Shown here: positions 1 through 10,657 of the stretch, one piece after another
How positions within the stretch are numbered: position 1 is the stretch's first letter
Layout of the letters: each line of letters opens with the position of its first letter
Assembly (NCBI RefSeq): GCF_014595975.1
Contig: NZ_JABWGQ010000040.1
Coordinates: forward strand, 30,802-94,801
Length of the DNA: 64,000 bases
From: Sphingopyxis sp. LK2115
GTDB taxonomy: Bacteria; Pseudomonadota; Alphaproteobacteria; Sphingomonadales; Sphingomonadaceae
Direction: 5' to 3'
Notes under the pieces: generated by a model
The model's input: the letters and a program-made list of their open reading frames with translations, nothing else
Databases searched by the model: none
Told to the model about the DNA's origin: nothing
Made by a program: the position numbers and the translations under genes

Positions 1-870
1 CCAGTCGAACGAGGTGCGGTTCTGGAGCCGCAGCGACACGATATCGCGCGCCTGATCGCCCGCCACCGCCGCCGCGCTCGCCATGCGCGGCGTGGTCAGC
101 GCCTGAGCGAGGGTCAGCGCGCCGGGGATTTCCTGTTTGATGTCATTGTAACTGGCATAGAAGCGCGTCGAAACCACGTCGCTGAGCTTCAGCCCGACAT
201 TGCCGTGAAAGCGAAAGCTGCGCCGGTTTACATGGTCGCGGTCGCCGCTCGATGTATCGGCGCTGACGGCTCCCCATGCATCGACGCGCTCACCGGCGCC
301 GCCCGCCGACACCAGCCCGCGCCAGCTATCGAAGCTGCCGACATCGCCGCGCAGGTAGAAACCCTCGGCGGTGCGCCCGGTCGGGGTCACGCCATTGACC
401 GCACCGCCGAGCGTGCCCGACCCGAAGCGCAAGGCGTTGGCGCCGCGATAGACCTCAAGATGATCGAAAAAGATCGGTTCGAGTTCCTGGAAATCGCCAT
501 TGTCATCGGCCAGGTTGATCGGCACCCCGTCCTGCAGCAGCGTGAGCCCGCGCATATGAAAGCCGCGCGACAGCCCCGATCCGCGGATCGAAATGCGAAC
601 CTCTTGCCCGTAACGCGGCTGGAGATAGACGCCCGGCGAAAAGGCCAGCGTGTCGCGCAAGCTGACGATCGATTTGTCGGCATAGTCCTGGTGGCGGACG
701 ACATCGGTGCCGCCCGCGGTTTTGGCTGCGCGCTGCTCGGCTTGGTCGGCAAGCTGCGGCGCGGTGACGATGATGGTGGCGTCGGCCGCTTCGTCGGCGT
801 GCGCGGGACTGGCGGCAAGGCTGGTGGCGAGCGCCAGCAAGGGCGCCGCGCGAGTGGCGAATATGGTCAT
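1..870 (-). CDS. TonB-dependent receptor, N-terminal 290 residues (runs off window)
   Basis: Outer-membrane ligand-gated transporter energised by TonB. The frame is open from the window edge to an ATG at 868-870, so the C-terminal part of the barrel lies outside the window. Residues 1-25 form a signal peptide ending in an Ala-x-Ala site. A TonB-box-like stretch TIIVTAP follows at about residues 32-38. The plug domain spans about residues 50-165, with the typical phrases SIVSLRDTLAFSPGVYLQPR, IRGSG and ALRFGSGTLGGAVN. Beta-barrel sequence follows. A DUF2946-like gene lies 143 bp upstream in the same direction; that pairing is common for copper-related TonB receptors, so a metal substrate is possible, but nothing in the visible part fixes the ligand. 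Confidence 0.9.
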   Translation of the reverse strand, partial: MTIFATRAAPLLALATSLAASPAHADEAADATIIVTAPQLADQAEQRAAKTAGGTDVVRHQDYADKSIVSLRDTLAFSPGVYLQPRYGQEVRISIRGSGLSRGFHMRGLTLLQDGVPINLADDNGDFQELEPIFFDHLEVYRGANALRFGSGTLGGAVNGVTPTGRTAEGFYLRGDVGSFDSWRGLVSAGGAGERVDAWGAVSADTSSGDRDHVNRRSFRFHGNVGLKLSDVVSTRFYASYNDIKQEIPGALTLAQALTTPRMASAAAVAGDQARDIVSLRLQNRTSFDW

Positions 871-933
871 GGAAATATCTTCCCCGGAAAACTGGTATGG
901 CGCCGCGCAAGACGGCGCGGCACATCATTCGTC

Positions 934-953
934 ATTCCGGCAAAGGCCGGAAT
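934..953. repeat. short palindromic intergenic repeat
   Basis: Inverted repeat ATTCCGGC / GCCGGAAT around a 4-base loop, in the gap between the receptor and the DUF2946-like gene. A related unit with the same core (attccggc-gaa-ggccggg) lies at 36022-36045. It resembles the small palindromic repeats dispersed through sphingomonad genomes. Confidence 0.6.
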
Positions 954-1012
954 CTCGAAGCTGCGTCAGGGCGCAAGGGCGATAACCCGGCTTTCGCCGG
1001 GCTGACGCGATC

Positions 1013-1405
1013 TCAGCTTAGCGATGGGGGTCCGGTGCTGGGCGGCAGCGGCGATGCGATGCCGGGGGCAAAGCCCGGCGACGGCAGCGCAAGCCGCGCG
1101 GGTTCGGGTCCGGTCGCCGCGGCAGCCAGAACCGGTGGGTCGGGAAGGATCGGCGCATGGGCGAGCGCGCCCCACGGGCAATGTTGCTGCCCTTCAATCC
1201 TGTCGTGCTCCCCGATTTTTTCGATCGGGATCGTCATCGTCGCGCCGGGATTCGCGGGGTCCGAACAGATGCGCACGGTGATCGACCCGCTTGCATCGCT
1301 TTCGATCATCCAGCCCGGCGCGACGAGCATCCGCGCCGCGAGCGCCAGCAGCACCGGCAGCAGAAGCAGGATGCCGGGACGGCGAAAGGCGGCGAGCAGG
1401 CTCAC
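1013..1405 (-). CDS. DUF2946-like membrane-anchored protein
   Basis: About 130 residues. One hydrophobic N-terminal segment (LLLLPVLLALAARMLV) is followed by PGWMIE and a small extracytoplasmic domain carrying an isolated Cys (RICSD) and a CPWGAL motif, then a Pro/Ala-rich tail. This is the layout of DUF2946 proteins, often found next to copper-responsive TonB receptors; the biochemical role is not known. It is oriented toward the TonB receptor, 143 bp upstream of it. The start is uncertain: GTG at 1405 puts the membrane segment close to the N-terminus, and a TTG at 1441 is also in frame. No strong ribosome-binding site is visible for either. Confidence 0.6.
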   Translation of the reverse strand: MSLLAAFRRPGILLLLPVLLALAARMLVAPGWMIESDASGSITVRICSDPANPGATMTIPIEKIGEHDRIEGQQHCPWGALAHAPILPDPPVLAAAATGPEPARLALPSPGFAPGIASPLPPSTGPPSLS

Positions 1406-1477
1406 GGCGCGCGCCCTATGGCGCGACTGCGCGGCTGGCAAGCGGACAAATTGTCCTGGCGCACGGCCCTCGCAGAT

Positions 1478-3661
<2,184 letters not shown>

Positions 3662-4351
3662 TCAATTCGCAGCGATCACCAGCACATGCACGTGTCGCCG
3701 GATGCGAAAGCCCAAGGATTCATACAGCGCGATCGCGCCCGCATTGTCGGCATAGCTGTGCAGGAAAGGCGTTTCGCCGCGCGCGACCATTTCGCGCATG
3801 ACATGGCCGATCAGCGCGCGCGCCAGCCCGCGCCCGCGGCAATCGGCCCAGGTTGCAACGCCGCTGACCTCTGCCATGCCGGGCATCAGCATCCTTTGCC
3901 CCGCCATCGCAAGCAGGCGCCCGTCTTCGCGAACCCCGAAAAAGGGCCCATAACGGTGCGTCGCCGGTCCCCACGGCCCCGGCTGGGCATGATCGGCAAG
4001 CGCCGCCATTTCGGGCGCGTCCGAATCGTGCAAAGCGATGATCGTCGGTTCGCCGTCGCGCGCCGCGGGCGGCGGTCCTTCGGCAACCATCTGCGCCAGC
4101 ACCGCGCGCTTCACCTCGCGCACGCCCGGCGGCACCGGCCAGGGATCGCCCTCGACGATCCAGAGTTCGCCGTCGGCGGGCACCAGCGCAGCAAGGGCCG
4201 CCTGCGCCTCGGCGCCCGTATCGGCGGCGACCCCGAACACGCCATAGCCGCGGTCGATCCGCAGCGCCCGCGCGTCGCCCTCGGCCAGATGCGCCTGCCG
4301 CCCGGTGAGCATCGACCAGACGGGACGATCGAGGGGGTGGGGCGAGGTCAC
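3662..4351 (-). CDS. GNAT family N-acetyltransferase (FR47-like)
   Basis: 229 residues. The C-terminal half carries the GNAT core: VSGVATWADCRGRGLARALIG is the acetyl-CoA-binding motif A (R-G-R-G-L-A), followed by the NAGAIALYESLGF helix-strand typical of FR47-like members. The N-terminal half is poorly conserved and includes a GDPWPVPPGVREVKRAVLAQM segment common in this subgroup. The substrate cannot be told from sequence. It starts with GTG at 4349-4351, overlapping the recN stop by 4 bp (GTGA), so it is probably translationally coupled to recN. Confidence 0.85.
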   Translation of the reverse strand: MTSPHPLDRPVWSMLTGRQAHLAEGDARALRIDRGYGVFGVAADTGAEAQAALAALVPADGELWIVEGDPWPVPPGVREVKRAVLAQMVAEGPPPAARDGEPTIIALHDSDAPEMAALADHAQPGPWGPATHRYGPFFGVREDGRLLAMAGQRMLMPGMAEVSGVATWADCRGRGLARALIGHVMREMVARGETPFLHSYADNAGAIALYESLGFRIRRHVHVLVIAAN

Positions 4352-6015
4352 GCCACCTCCAGCAGCCGCTCTGCCTGGGCACGCGCTTCCTCGGTCACCT
4401 CCGCGCCGGACAGCATCCGCGCGATTTCTTCGCGGCGGCCGCTATCGTCGAGCGCGTGGACGCTGGTGCGCGTGATGGTCCCCTCGCTCGATTTGGCGAT
4501 GACGAAGTGAAAGGCGCCTTTCGCCGCGACCTGCGGGCTGTGCGTCACCGCCAGCAACTGCTTGCCCGCACCGGCCAGTCTTGCCAGCCGCTCGCCGATC
4601 GCGCTGGCTACCGCGCCGCCAACACCGCGGTCGATCTCGTCAAAGATAATCGTGTCGGCGCCGCCCTCTTCGGCGAGCGCGACCTTGAGCGCCAGGATGA
4701 AGCGCGACAATTCGCCGCCGCTGGCGATCCTGGCAAGCGGGGCAAAGGGCGCGCCGGGGTTGGTCGCGATCAGGAACTCGACGCGGTCCATCCCGTCGGG
4801 GCCCCAGCGGTCGGCGGGAAGCCGCTCGACGAGCGTCTGGAAACGCGCCGCGTCGAGCTTCAGGGGCGCCAGCTCGGCCGCCACGGCCGCGTCGAGCCGT
4901 GCCGCCGCCTTCGCGCGCTGGTCGGACAGCGCCGTTGCGGCGTGGGTATAGGCTGCCGCCGTTTCGGCCACCGCGGCTTCGAGCCGGGCAAGTCCCGCGC
5001 TGCCGCCCTCGATCGCGTCGAGCCGCGCGGCCAGCTCGCCCGCCAGATCGGCAAGCTCGTCGGGCTGGCGGCCATGCTTGCGCGCCATCGCGCGAAGCTC
5101 GAACAGCCGCGTCTCGGCCGCCTCGAGCCGTTCAGGGTCATATTCCAGCGCGCGCGCCGCGTCGTGCAGCTTCGTCTCGGCCTCGTCGGCCTCGATGATC
5201 GCGCGGTCGAGCGACGCGAGCGCCTCGGCAAGCAGCGGATGGTCGCCCGCAAGCCGGTCCAGTCGCCGCGCCGCGCCGCGCAGCAGCGCAGGGCCGCCTT
5301 CGCTGCCGTCGAACGCCTGCATGATCGCGCCAAGATCGCCCGCGAGCCGTTCGCCCTTTTGCATCGCGGCGCGCGCTTCGGCCAGTTCGGCCTCTTCGCC
5401 CGGCCGCGGAGCGAGCGCCCGCAGTTCGGCGACGCAATGTTCGAGCCATTCGCGGTCGCGCTCGGCCTCGACAATGGCCGCGCGGGCGGCGGAAAGCTTC
5501 GCCTCGGCGGCGCGCCACGCGGCATGGGCGGCGGCGACCGCGGCGGTGTCGGCGCGCGCATAGGCGTCGAGCAGCGCGCGGTGCCCCGCGGGCGCGAGCA
5601 AGCCGCGGTCGTCATGCTGGCCATGGATTTCGACCAGATGCGCTCCGACCTCGCGCAGCAGCGCCGCCGAACAGGGCTGGTCGTTCAGAAAGGCGCGGCT
5701 GCCGCCGTCGGCTTTCAGCGTGCGGCGCACGATCAACGGCTCGCCGACGCCCTGCGGGATGTCATTGTCGGCCAGCAAGGCCGCAAGCGCGCTGCCCGCG
5801 GCGGGCGCGGTGAAGCTTGCGGTGACCTGTGCTTGCCCGCTCCCCTGCCGCACCAGCGCGCTGTCGGCGCGCGCGCCGAGCGCGAGGCCCAGGGCGTCGA
5901 GCAGGATCGATTTCCCGGCCCCCGTCTCGCCGGTCAGCACGCCCAGCCCGCCCTCGAAATCGAGGTCGAGCCGTTCGATCAGAACGATGTTGGCGATGGA
6001 CAATGCGGTCAGCAC
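4348..6015 (-). CDS. recN: DNA repair protein RecN
   Basis: SMC-like ATPase for double-strand-break repair. 555 residues, normal length. Walker A GETGAGKS lies at residues 29-36. A long Ala/Glu/Arg-rich coiled-coil centre follows, then the ABC signature region (ASGGELSRFILALK) and Walker B (TIIFDEIDRGVGG). The C-terminus carries the D-loop/His-switch (LLAVTHSPQVAA). It begins with GTG at 6013-6015, with AAGGA seven bases upstream. It lies between bamD and the overlapping GNAT gene. Confidence 0.97.
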   Translation of the reverse strand: MLTALSIANIVLIERLDLDFEGGLGVLTGETGAGKSILLDALGLALGARADSALVRQGSGQAQVTASFTAPAAGSALAALLADNDIPQGVGEPLIVRRTLKADGGSRAFLNDQPCSAALLREVGAHLVEIHGQHDDRGLLAPAGHRALLDAYARADTAAVAAAHAAWRAAEAKLSAARAAIVEAERDREWLEHCVAELRALAPRPGEEAELAEARAAMQKGERLAGDLGAIMQAFDGSEGGPALLRGAARRLDRLAGDHPLLAEALASLDRAIIEADEAETKLHDAARALEYDPERLEAAETRLFELRAMARKHGRQPDELADLAGELAARLDAIEGGSAGLARLEAAVAETAAAYTHAATALSDQRAKAAARLDAAVAAELAPLKLDAARFQTLVERLPADRWGPDGMDRVEFLIATNPGAPFAPLARIASGGELSRFILALKVALAEEGGADTIIFDEIDRGVGGAVASAIGERLARLAGAGKQLLAVTHSPQVAAKGAFHFVIAKSSEGTITRTSVHALDDSGRREEIARMLSGAEVTEEARAQAERLLEVA

Positions 6016-6047
6016 GCGCCGTCCTTACCGCAGAACAAAGGCAGAAT

Positions 6048-6842
6048 CTATGCGCTCGGTGCGTGTTTCTGCATCAGCTTGTACGCGCGCTCATACCATT
6101 CATTGCCCGGATAGTTGGCACCGAGCACCGCCGCCGATTTCTTCGCTTCTTCGGGAATGCCAAGCGCAAGATAGGATTCGGTCAAACGGTAGAGCGCCTC
6201 TGGCGCGTGGCTGGTCGTCTGATATTTGTCGACGACCTCGCGAAAGCGGATCGACGCGGCGAGCCAGTTCGAGCTGCGCTGATAGAAACGCCCGATTTCC
6301 ATTTCCTTGCCCGCGAGATGATCCTGCACCAGGTCGAGCTTCAGCCGCGCGTCGGCGGCATAACGGCTGTCGGGATAGCGGCGGATGATTTCGCCGAGTG
6401 CCGCCTGCGCCTGCTGCGTGATCCGCTGGTCGCGCGTCACGTCGCTGATCTGCTCATAATAGCTGAGCGCGATCAGATAATAGGCATAGGGCGCGTCCTT
6501 GTTGCCTGGATGGATCGCGAGGAAGCGCTGCGCGGCTTCGATCGCCGGGGTATATTCGCGGTCCATATAATAGCTGAACGAGCTCATCAGCTGCGCACGG
6601 CGTGCCCAGGGCGAATAGGGGTGCTGGCGCTCGACTTCGTCGAACAACGCGGCAGCCAGGCCATATTGCCCGCGGTCGAGCCGATCCTGCGCGGCGCGGT
6701 AAAGCGTGTTGACGTCGCGCGCGACATAGCGCGTATCCTGCTTGACCCCGCCGCCCCCGGCGCAGGCCGCGAGCATGGGCGTCATCACGAATGCGGCGGC
6801 GAACAGGCGCACGGCGGCGCGCGAAGGAGCAAAATGAGTCAT
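6048..6842 (-). CDS. bamD: Outer membrane protein assembly factor BamD
   Basis: Essential lipoprotein of the BAM complex. 264 residues with an N-terminal lipoprotein signal and lipobox (LAAC, acylated Cys near residue 24), followed by TPR repeats with the family phrases YQAA/LAAALFDEVERQHPYSPWARRAQLM and SYYMDREYTPAIEAAQRFLAIHPGN. The ATG at 6840-6842 puts the signal peptide at the N-terminus; longer in-frame starts would add about 44 residues with no signal character and are rejected. Upstream of recN, as in other alphaproteobacteria. Confidence 0.96.
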   Translation of the reverse strand: MTHFAPSRAAVRLFAAAFVMTPMLAACAGGGGVKQDTRYVARDVNTLYRAAQDRLDRGQYGLAAALFDEVERQHPYSPWARRAQLMSSFSYYMDREYTPAIEAAQRFLAIHPGNKDAPYAYYLIALSYYEQISDVTRDQRITQQAQAALGEIIRRYPDSRYAADARLKLDLVQDHLAGKEMEIGRFYQRSSNWLAASIRFREVVDKYQTTSHAPEALYRLTESYLALGIPEEAKKSAAVLGANYPGNEWYERAYKLMQKHAPSA

Positions 6843-6939
6843 GCGCGCGGTATAGCCACAGCGCGGATGAACGCAAAATAAATGATGGGCGCCCCGTCGG
6901 GTTTCGACATCGCCTTGCGGGAACAAGCGGCAGGCCGCC

Positions 6940-7644
6940 TCATCCCGCCTTGACCACACAGCCCGCTGGCGCATCGGCCGGCGCGGGCACGCGGCGCGCC
7001 GTCCTGATCGTCACATGCGGGTCAAGAATCTGCCCCGCCATCACCCCCTCGCCTGCGGTGGGCGATATCGGCGCGTTGAAGATTGCTGCGGCGACATCGG
7101 CGCCCGCGACGATTTCGCCGAACACGGCAAAACCGGCGCCGTCGCCCCCCGGCGCATCGGCGTCAAAGCCCTTGATGTCGGAGAGCAGCAGGAAAAAGTC
7201 GGTGGTTGCGTCACCGGGATTGAGCCGCGCCATCGACAGCGCGCCCTTGCAATTGGTGAGGCCGGTGCTGGTTGTCGGCTCGTGCGCGATGGGCGGGAAG
7301 TTCTTTCTTGCATCGCCACGATTGCCCGCCTGGATCAGCTGGTTCGCAGGCCCCCAGCTTCGGGTCGAGCGATAGAATTGGAACCCGTCCATCCGCTTCG
7401 TATCGACATAGCGAAGGAAATTGGCGGCGGTGACCGGCGCGCGCTTGTCCTCGATCCGCACGGTAATCGTGCCAAGATCGGTGGTAAGCGCGACATGGGG
7501 CCGCGTGTCGACCGCGACGACCGGCGCGACGGGCGCGGGCACCGGCGGCACGGCCGGCGGCAACTGCGTGGCCTGCGGGGGAAGTGACGGCGATTGGGCG
7601 GCGAAGAAGAAGATGGCGACAAGGTTCAGCATAACCCCGATCAT
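6940..7644 (-). CDS. Peptidyl-prolyl cis-trans isomerase, cyclophilin type
   Basis: 234 residues. A hydrophobic N-terminal segment (LVAIFFFAA) acts as signal or anchor, then a Pro/Val-rich linker, then a cyclophilin domain with DLGTITVRIEDKRAPVTAANFLRYVD, DGFQFYR and GFAVFGEIVAGADV. It most likely assists folding of exported proteins in the periplasm. The ATG at 7644 was chosen because it places the hydrophobic segment first; a second ATG at 7632 is also possible. Confidence 0.88.
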   Translation of the reverse strand: MIGVMLNLVAIFFFAAQSPSLPPQATQLPPAVPPVPAPVAPVVAVDTRPHVALTTDLGTITVRIEDKRAPVTAANFLRYVDTKRMDGFQFYRSTRSWGPANQLIQAGNRGDARKNFPPIAHEPTTSTGLTNCKGALSMARLNPGDATTDFFLLLSDIKGFDADAPGGDGAGFAVFGEIVAGADVAAAIFNAPISPTAGEGVMAGQILDPHVTIRTARRVPAPADAPAGCVVKAG

Positions 7645-7756
7645 AAACGCATCTGCGCCGCCGACGCGAGTGCTTTCCTGTCGCCCGGCGACGGGCCGGT
7701 CCGCCTTGGGCAGGGACCGGCCTTGTCCATTCCCCACCCCAAAGCCGCCATTCCGC

Positions 7757-7784
7757 AAAAAAGGGGCCGCCTCTCGGCAGCCCC
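7757..7784 (-). terminator. Rho-independent terminator of pnp
   Basis: Read on the minus strand, GGGGCTGCC and GGCGGCCCC form a hairpin with a GAGA tetraloop and are followed directly by six T. It lies about 24 bases beyond the pnp stop codon. Confidence 0.85.
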
Positions 7785-7808
7785 TTCGCTGTTCGCCTAT
7801 CGAAAGAC

Positions 7809-10103
7809 TCAGTCTTTCAGAAAGTCGGGCACATGGCCCTGGTCTTCCGGGCCTTCGCTGCGTTCACGGCGGGACCCGCGATCGCCGCCGTCACGACGCG
7901 GGCCACGGTCGCGGCCGCCGCGGCCGCGGTCGCCGCGGTTCTCGCCGTCACGCCGCGGACCGCGATCACCGCGCGGTTCACGCGCCGGGCGGGTATCTTC
8001 GAGTTCCTCGCCAGTATCCTGATCGACGACGCGCATCGACAGGCGAACCTTGCCGCGCGGATCGATCTCGAGCACCTTGACCTTGACCTCCTGCCCTTCG
8101 GACAGGACGTCGGTGACCTTTTCGACACGTTCATTCCTGATTTCCGAAACATGGACAAGGCCGTCCTTGCCGCCCATGAAGTTCACGAACGCCCCGAAAT
8201 CGACAAGATTGACGACCTTGCCGTCATAGATTTTGCCGACTTCCGCTTCCTCGACAATGCCCGCGATCCATTTGCGCGCCGCCTCGATCTGGTCGAGGTC
8301 GCTCGACGAAATCTTGATGAGGCCTTCGTCGTCGATGTCGACCTTGGCGCCGGTGGTCGCGACGATCTCGCGGATCACCTTGCCGCCGGTGCCGATGACG
8401 TCGCGGATCTTTGCCTTGTCGATCTGCATCGTTTCGATCCGCGGCGCGTGCGCCGACAATTCGCTGCGGACTTCGCCGAGCGCCTTGTTCATCTCACCCA
8501 GGATGTGCGCGCGGCCTTCCTTGGCCTGCGCGAGCGCAGCCTCGAAGATTTCGCGCGTGATGCCCGCGATCTTGATGTCCATCTGCATCGTGGTGATGCC
8601 TTCGGACGTGCCCGCGACCTTGAAATCCATGTCGCCAAGGTGATCCTCGTCGCCCAGAATATCGCTGAGGATCGCATAATCCTTGCCCTCAAGGATCAGG
8701 CCCATCGCGATGCCCGACACGGGACGCTTGATCGGCACGCCGGCGTCCATCATCGCGAGCGAACCGCCGCACACCGACGCCATCGACGACGAACCGTTCG
8801 ATTCGGTGATGTCGCTGGTCAGACGGATGGTATAGGGGAACTCATCCTTCGTCGGCAGCACCGGATGCAACGCCCGCCACGCAAGCTTGCCATGACCGAC
8901 TTCGCGGCGGCCGGGCGCGCCAAAGCGGCCGACTTCACCGACCGAATAGGGCGGGAAGTTATAGTGCAGCATGAAATGCTGATACGACAGCCCGTTGAGA
9001 CCATCGATCATCTGTTCGGCATCCTTGGTGCCGAGCGTGCAGGTCGCGATCGTCTGCGTCTCGCCACGGGTGAACAGCGCCGAGCCGTGCGCGCGGGGCA
9101 GGAAGTGCGTTTCGGCGACGATCGGGCGGATCTGCGTGGTGGTGCGGCCGTCGATGCGCTTGCCTTCCTTCAGGATCGCGGTGCGGACGATTTCGGCTTC
9201 GAGCTTCTTGGTAAGCTTGATTCCCGCCATCACGGCCTGCGGGTCGAGCCCGTCCTCGGCGAACATCGCCTTCGCCTTGTCGCGCGCGGCATTGAGCGCG
9301 TTCGAGCGCGCCGACTTGTCGGTGAGCTTGTAAGCGGCGGCAATATCCTTGCCGATCAGCTTCTTGAGCTTGTCCTTGAGCGCGGCATTGTCGTCCGAAG
9401 GTGCGATCTCCCAGGGATCCTTCGCGGCCTGTTCGGCAAGCTTGATGATCGCCTTGACGACCTCCTTGCACGCATCGTGCGCGAACATCACCGCGCCCAG
9501 CATGACCTCTTCCGACAGCTCATTGGCCTCGGATTCGACCATCATCACCGCGTCGTGCGTCGCCGCGACGACCAGGTCGAGGTCGCCTTCGGCAACCTGT
9601 TCGTCGGTGGGGTTAAGGATATATTCGCCGTTCAGATAACCGACGCGCACCGCGCCGATCGGGCCCATGAAGGGGACGCCCGAAATGGTGAGCGCGGCCG
9701 ATGCGGCGACCATCGCGAGGATGTCGGGCTCATTGTGGCCGTCATAGCTCAGAACCTGGGCAATGGCGTTGATTTCGTTATAGAAACCTTCGGGAAACAG
9801 CGGGCGGATCGGGCGGTCGATCAGGCGGCTGACCAGGGTTTCCTTTTCGGTCGCGCCGCGCTCGCGCTTGAAGAAGCCGCCGGGGATGCGCCCTGCGGCT
9901 GAATATTTTTCCTGATAATGGACGGTGAGCGGAAAGAAATCCTGCCCCTCCTTCACCGACTTCGCGGCGGTCACGGCGCACAGCACGACCGTTTCGCCCA
10001 GCGTCGCCATCACGGCGCCGTCGGCCTGACGGGCAACCTTGCCCGTTTCGAGCGTCAGCGTTTCACCGCCCCACTCGATCGATACTTTTTTCACGTCAAA
10101 CAT
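7809..10103 (-). CDS. pnp: Polyribonucleotide nucleotidyltransferase (PNPase)
   Basis: Phosphorolytic 3'-5' exoribonuclease and degradosome component. 764 residues: two RNase PH-like domains (first ends near [18 protein letters not shown], second holds the catalytic core [13 protein letters not shown]...[14 protein letters not shown]), then KH ([15 protein letters not shown]) and S1 ([18 protein letters not shown]) domains. After the S1 domain there is an extra tail of about 60 residues dominated by Arg, Gly and Asp with repeated RGDRG/RRDGG units, ending in HVPDFLKD. It lies downstream of truB and rpsO in the conserved truB-rpsO-pnp order and has its own terminator. Confidence 0.98.
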   Translation of the reverse strand: MFDVKKVSIEWGGETLTLETGKVARQADGAVMATLGETVVLCAVTAAKSVKEGQDFFPLTVHYQEKYSAAGRIPGGFFKRERGATEKETLVSRLIDRPIRPLFPEGFYNEINAIAQVLSYDGHNEPDILAMVAASAALTISGVPFMGPIGAVRVGYLNGEYILNPTDEQVAEGDLDLVVAATHDAVMMVESEANELSEEVMLGAVMFAHDACKEVVKAIIKLAEQAAKDPWEIAPSDDNAALKDKLKKLIGKDIAAAYKLTDKSARSNALNAARDKAKAMFAEDGLDPQAVMAGIKLTKKLEAEIVRTAILKEGKRIDGRTTTQIRPIVAETHFLPRAHGSALFTRGETQTIATCTLGTKDAEQMIDGLNGLSYQHFMLHYNFPPYSVGEVGRFGAPGRREVGHGKLAWRALHPVLPTKDEFPYTIRLTSDITESNGSSSMASVCGGSLAMMDAGVPIKRPVSGIAMGLILEGKDYAILSDILGDEDHLGDMDFKVAGTSEGITTMQMDIKIAGITREIFEAALAQAKEGRAHILGEMNKALGEVRSELSAHAPRIETMQIDKAKIRDVIGTGGKVIREIVATTGAKVDIDDEGLIKISSSDLDQIEAARKWIAGIVEEAEVGKIYDGKVVNLVDFGAFVNFMGGKDGLVHVSEIRNERVEKVTDVLSEGQEVKVKVLEIDPRGKVRLSMRVVDQDTGEELEDTRPAREPRGDRGPRRDGENRGDRGRGGRDRGPRRDGGDRGSRRERSEGPEDQGHVPDFLKD

Positions 10104-10240
10104 GCTTTTTCCTTCGCCCGCCGGGCCCTATGCCGGGCGGGGCCTCTGATTCCGGGCAATCCGGCCCGGGGCGGTGCGGGGCGCTTTGATGCCCCAATGG
10201 CGGTCCCGCCGGATGCGGGAGCGGCCCTTGTTCCTTCCGT

Positions 10241-10261
10241 CGCCCCCGCGAAGACGGGGGC
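10241..10261. repeat. GC-rich palindromic repeat (cgcccccgcg-aag-acgggggc type)
   Basis: Imperfect inverted repeat in the pnp-rpsO gap. It shares its core with copies at 23729-23813, 58574-58653 and, inside pdhB, 24957-24981. Confidence 0.55.
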
Positions 10262-10324
10262 CGCGATCGGCCTTGACGGTCGCTGAAGGCTTGCAGCGAT
10301 CCCCCGCCGCGGGGAATACGCCAT

Positions 10325-10353
10325 ATGTAAACGGCCCCCGTTACCGGGGGCCG
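10325..10353 (-). terminator. Terminator downstream of rpsO
   Basis: CGGCCCCCG and CGGGGGCCG pair perfectly across a 4-base loop; on the minus strand the stem is followed by TTTAC. It lies 10 bases past the rpsO stop and could separate rpsO from pnp. Confidence 0.7.
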
Positions 10354-10363
10354 AACGATTGCG

Positions 10364-10633
10364 TCACTTACGCAGACCCAGCTTCGCGATCAGTGCCGAA
10401 TAGCGGGCCTCGTCCTTCTTCTTCAGATAGTCGAGGAGGCTGCGGCGCTTGTTGACCATCATCAACAGGCCGCGGCGGCTGTGGTTGTCCTTGTGGTGCG
10501 CCTTGAAATGCTCGGTCAGCGCGTTGATGCGGTCGGTCAGGATCGCGACCTGGACTTCCGGCGAACCGGTATCGCCCTTTGCACGGGCATTGTCCTTGAT
10601 GACTTCGGCTTTGCGCTCGGCGGTAATCGACAT
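10364..10633 (-). CDS. rpsO: 30S ribosomal protein S15
   Basis: 89 residues, the normal bacterial length. It carries the S15 signature from [18 protein letters not shown] through [19 protein letters not shown] and ends in [14 protein letters not shown]15 binds the 16S rRNA central domain early in 30S assembly. The ATG at 10633 has a good GAGGAAG ribosome-binding site; an upstream ATG six codons earlier lies before that site and is rejected. It sits between truB and pnp. Confidence 0.98.
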   Translation of the reverse strand: MSITAERKAEVIKDNARAKGDTGSPEVQVAILTDRINALTEHFKAHHKDNHSRRGLLMMVNKRRSLLDYLKKKDEARYSALIAKLGLRK

Positions 10634-10657
10634 GGTTTCTTCCTCGAACATCGTGTC

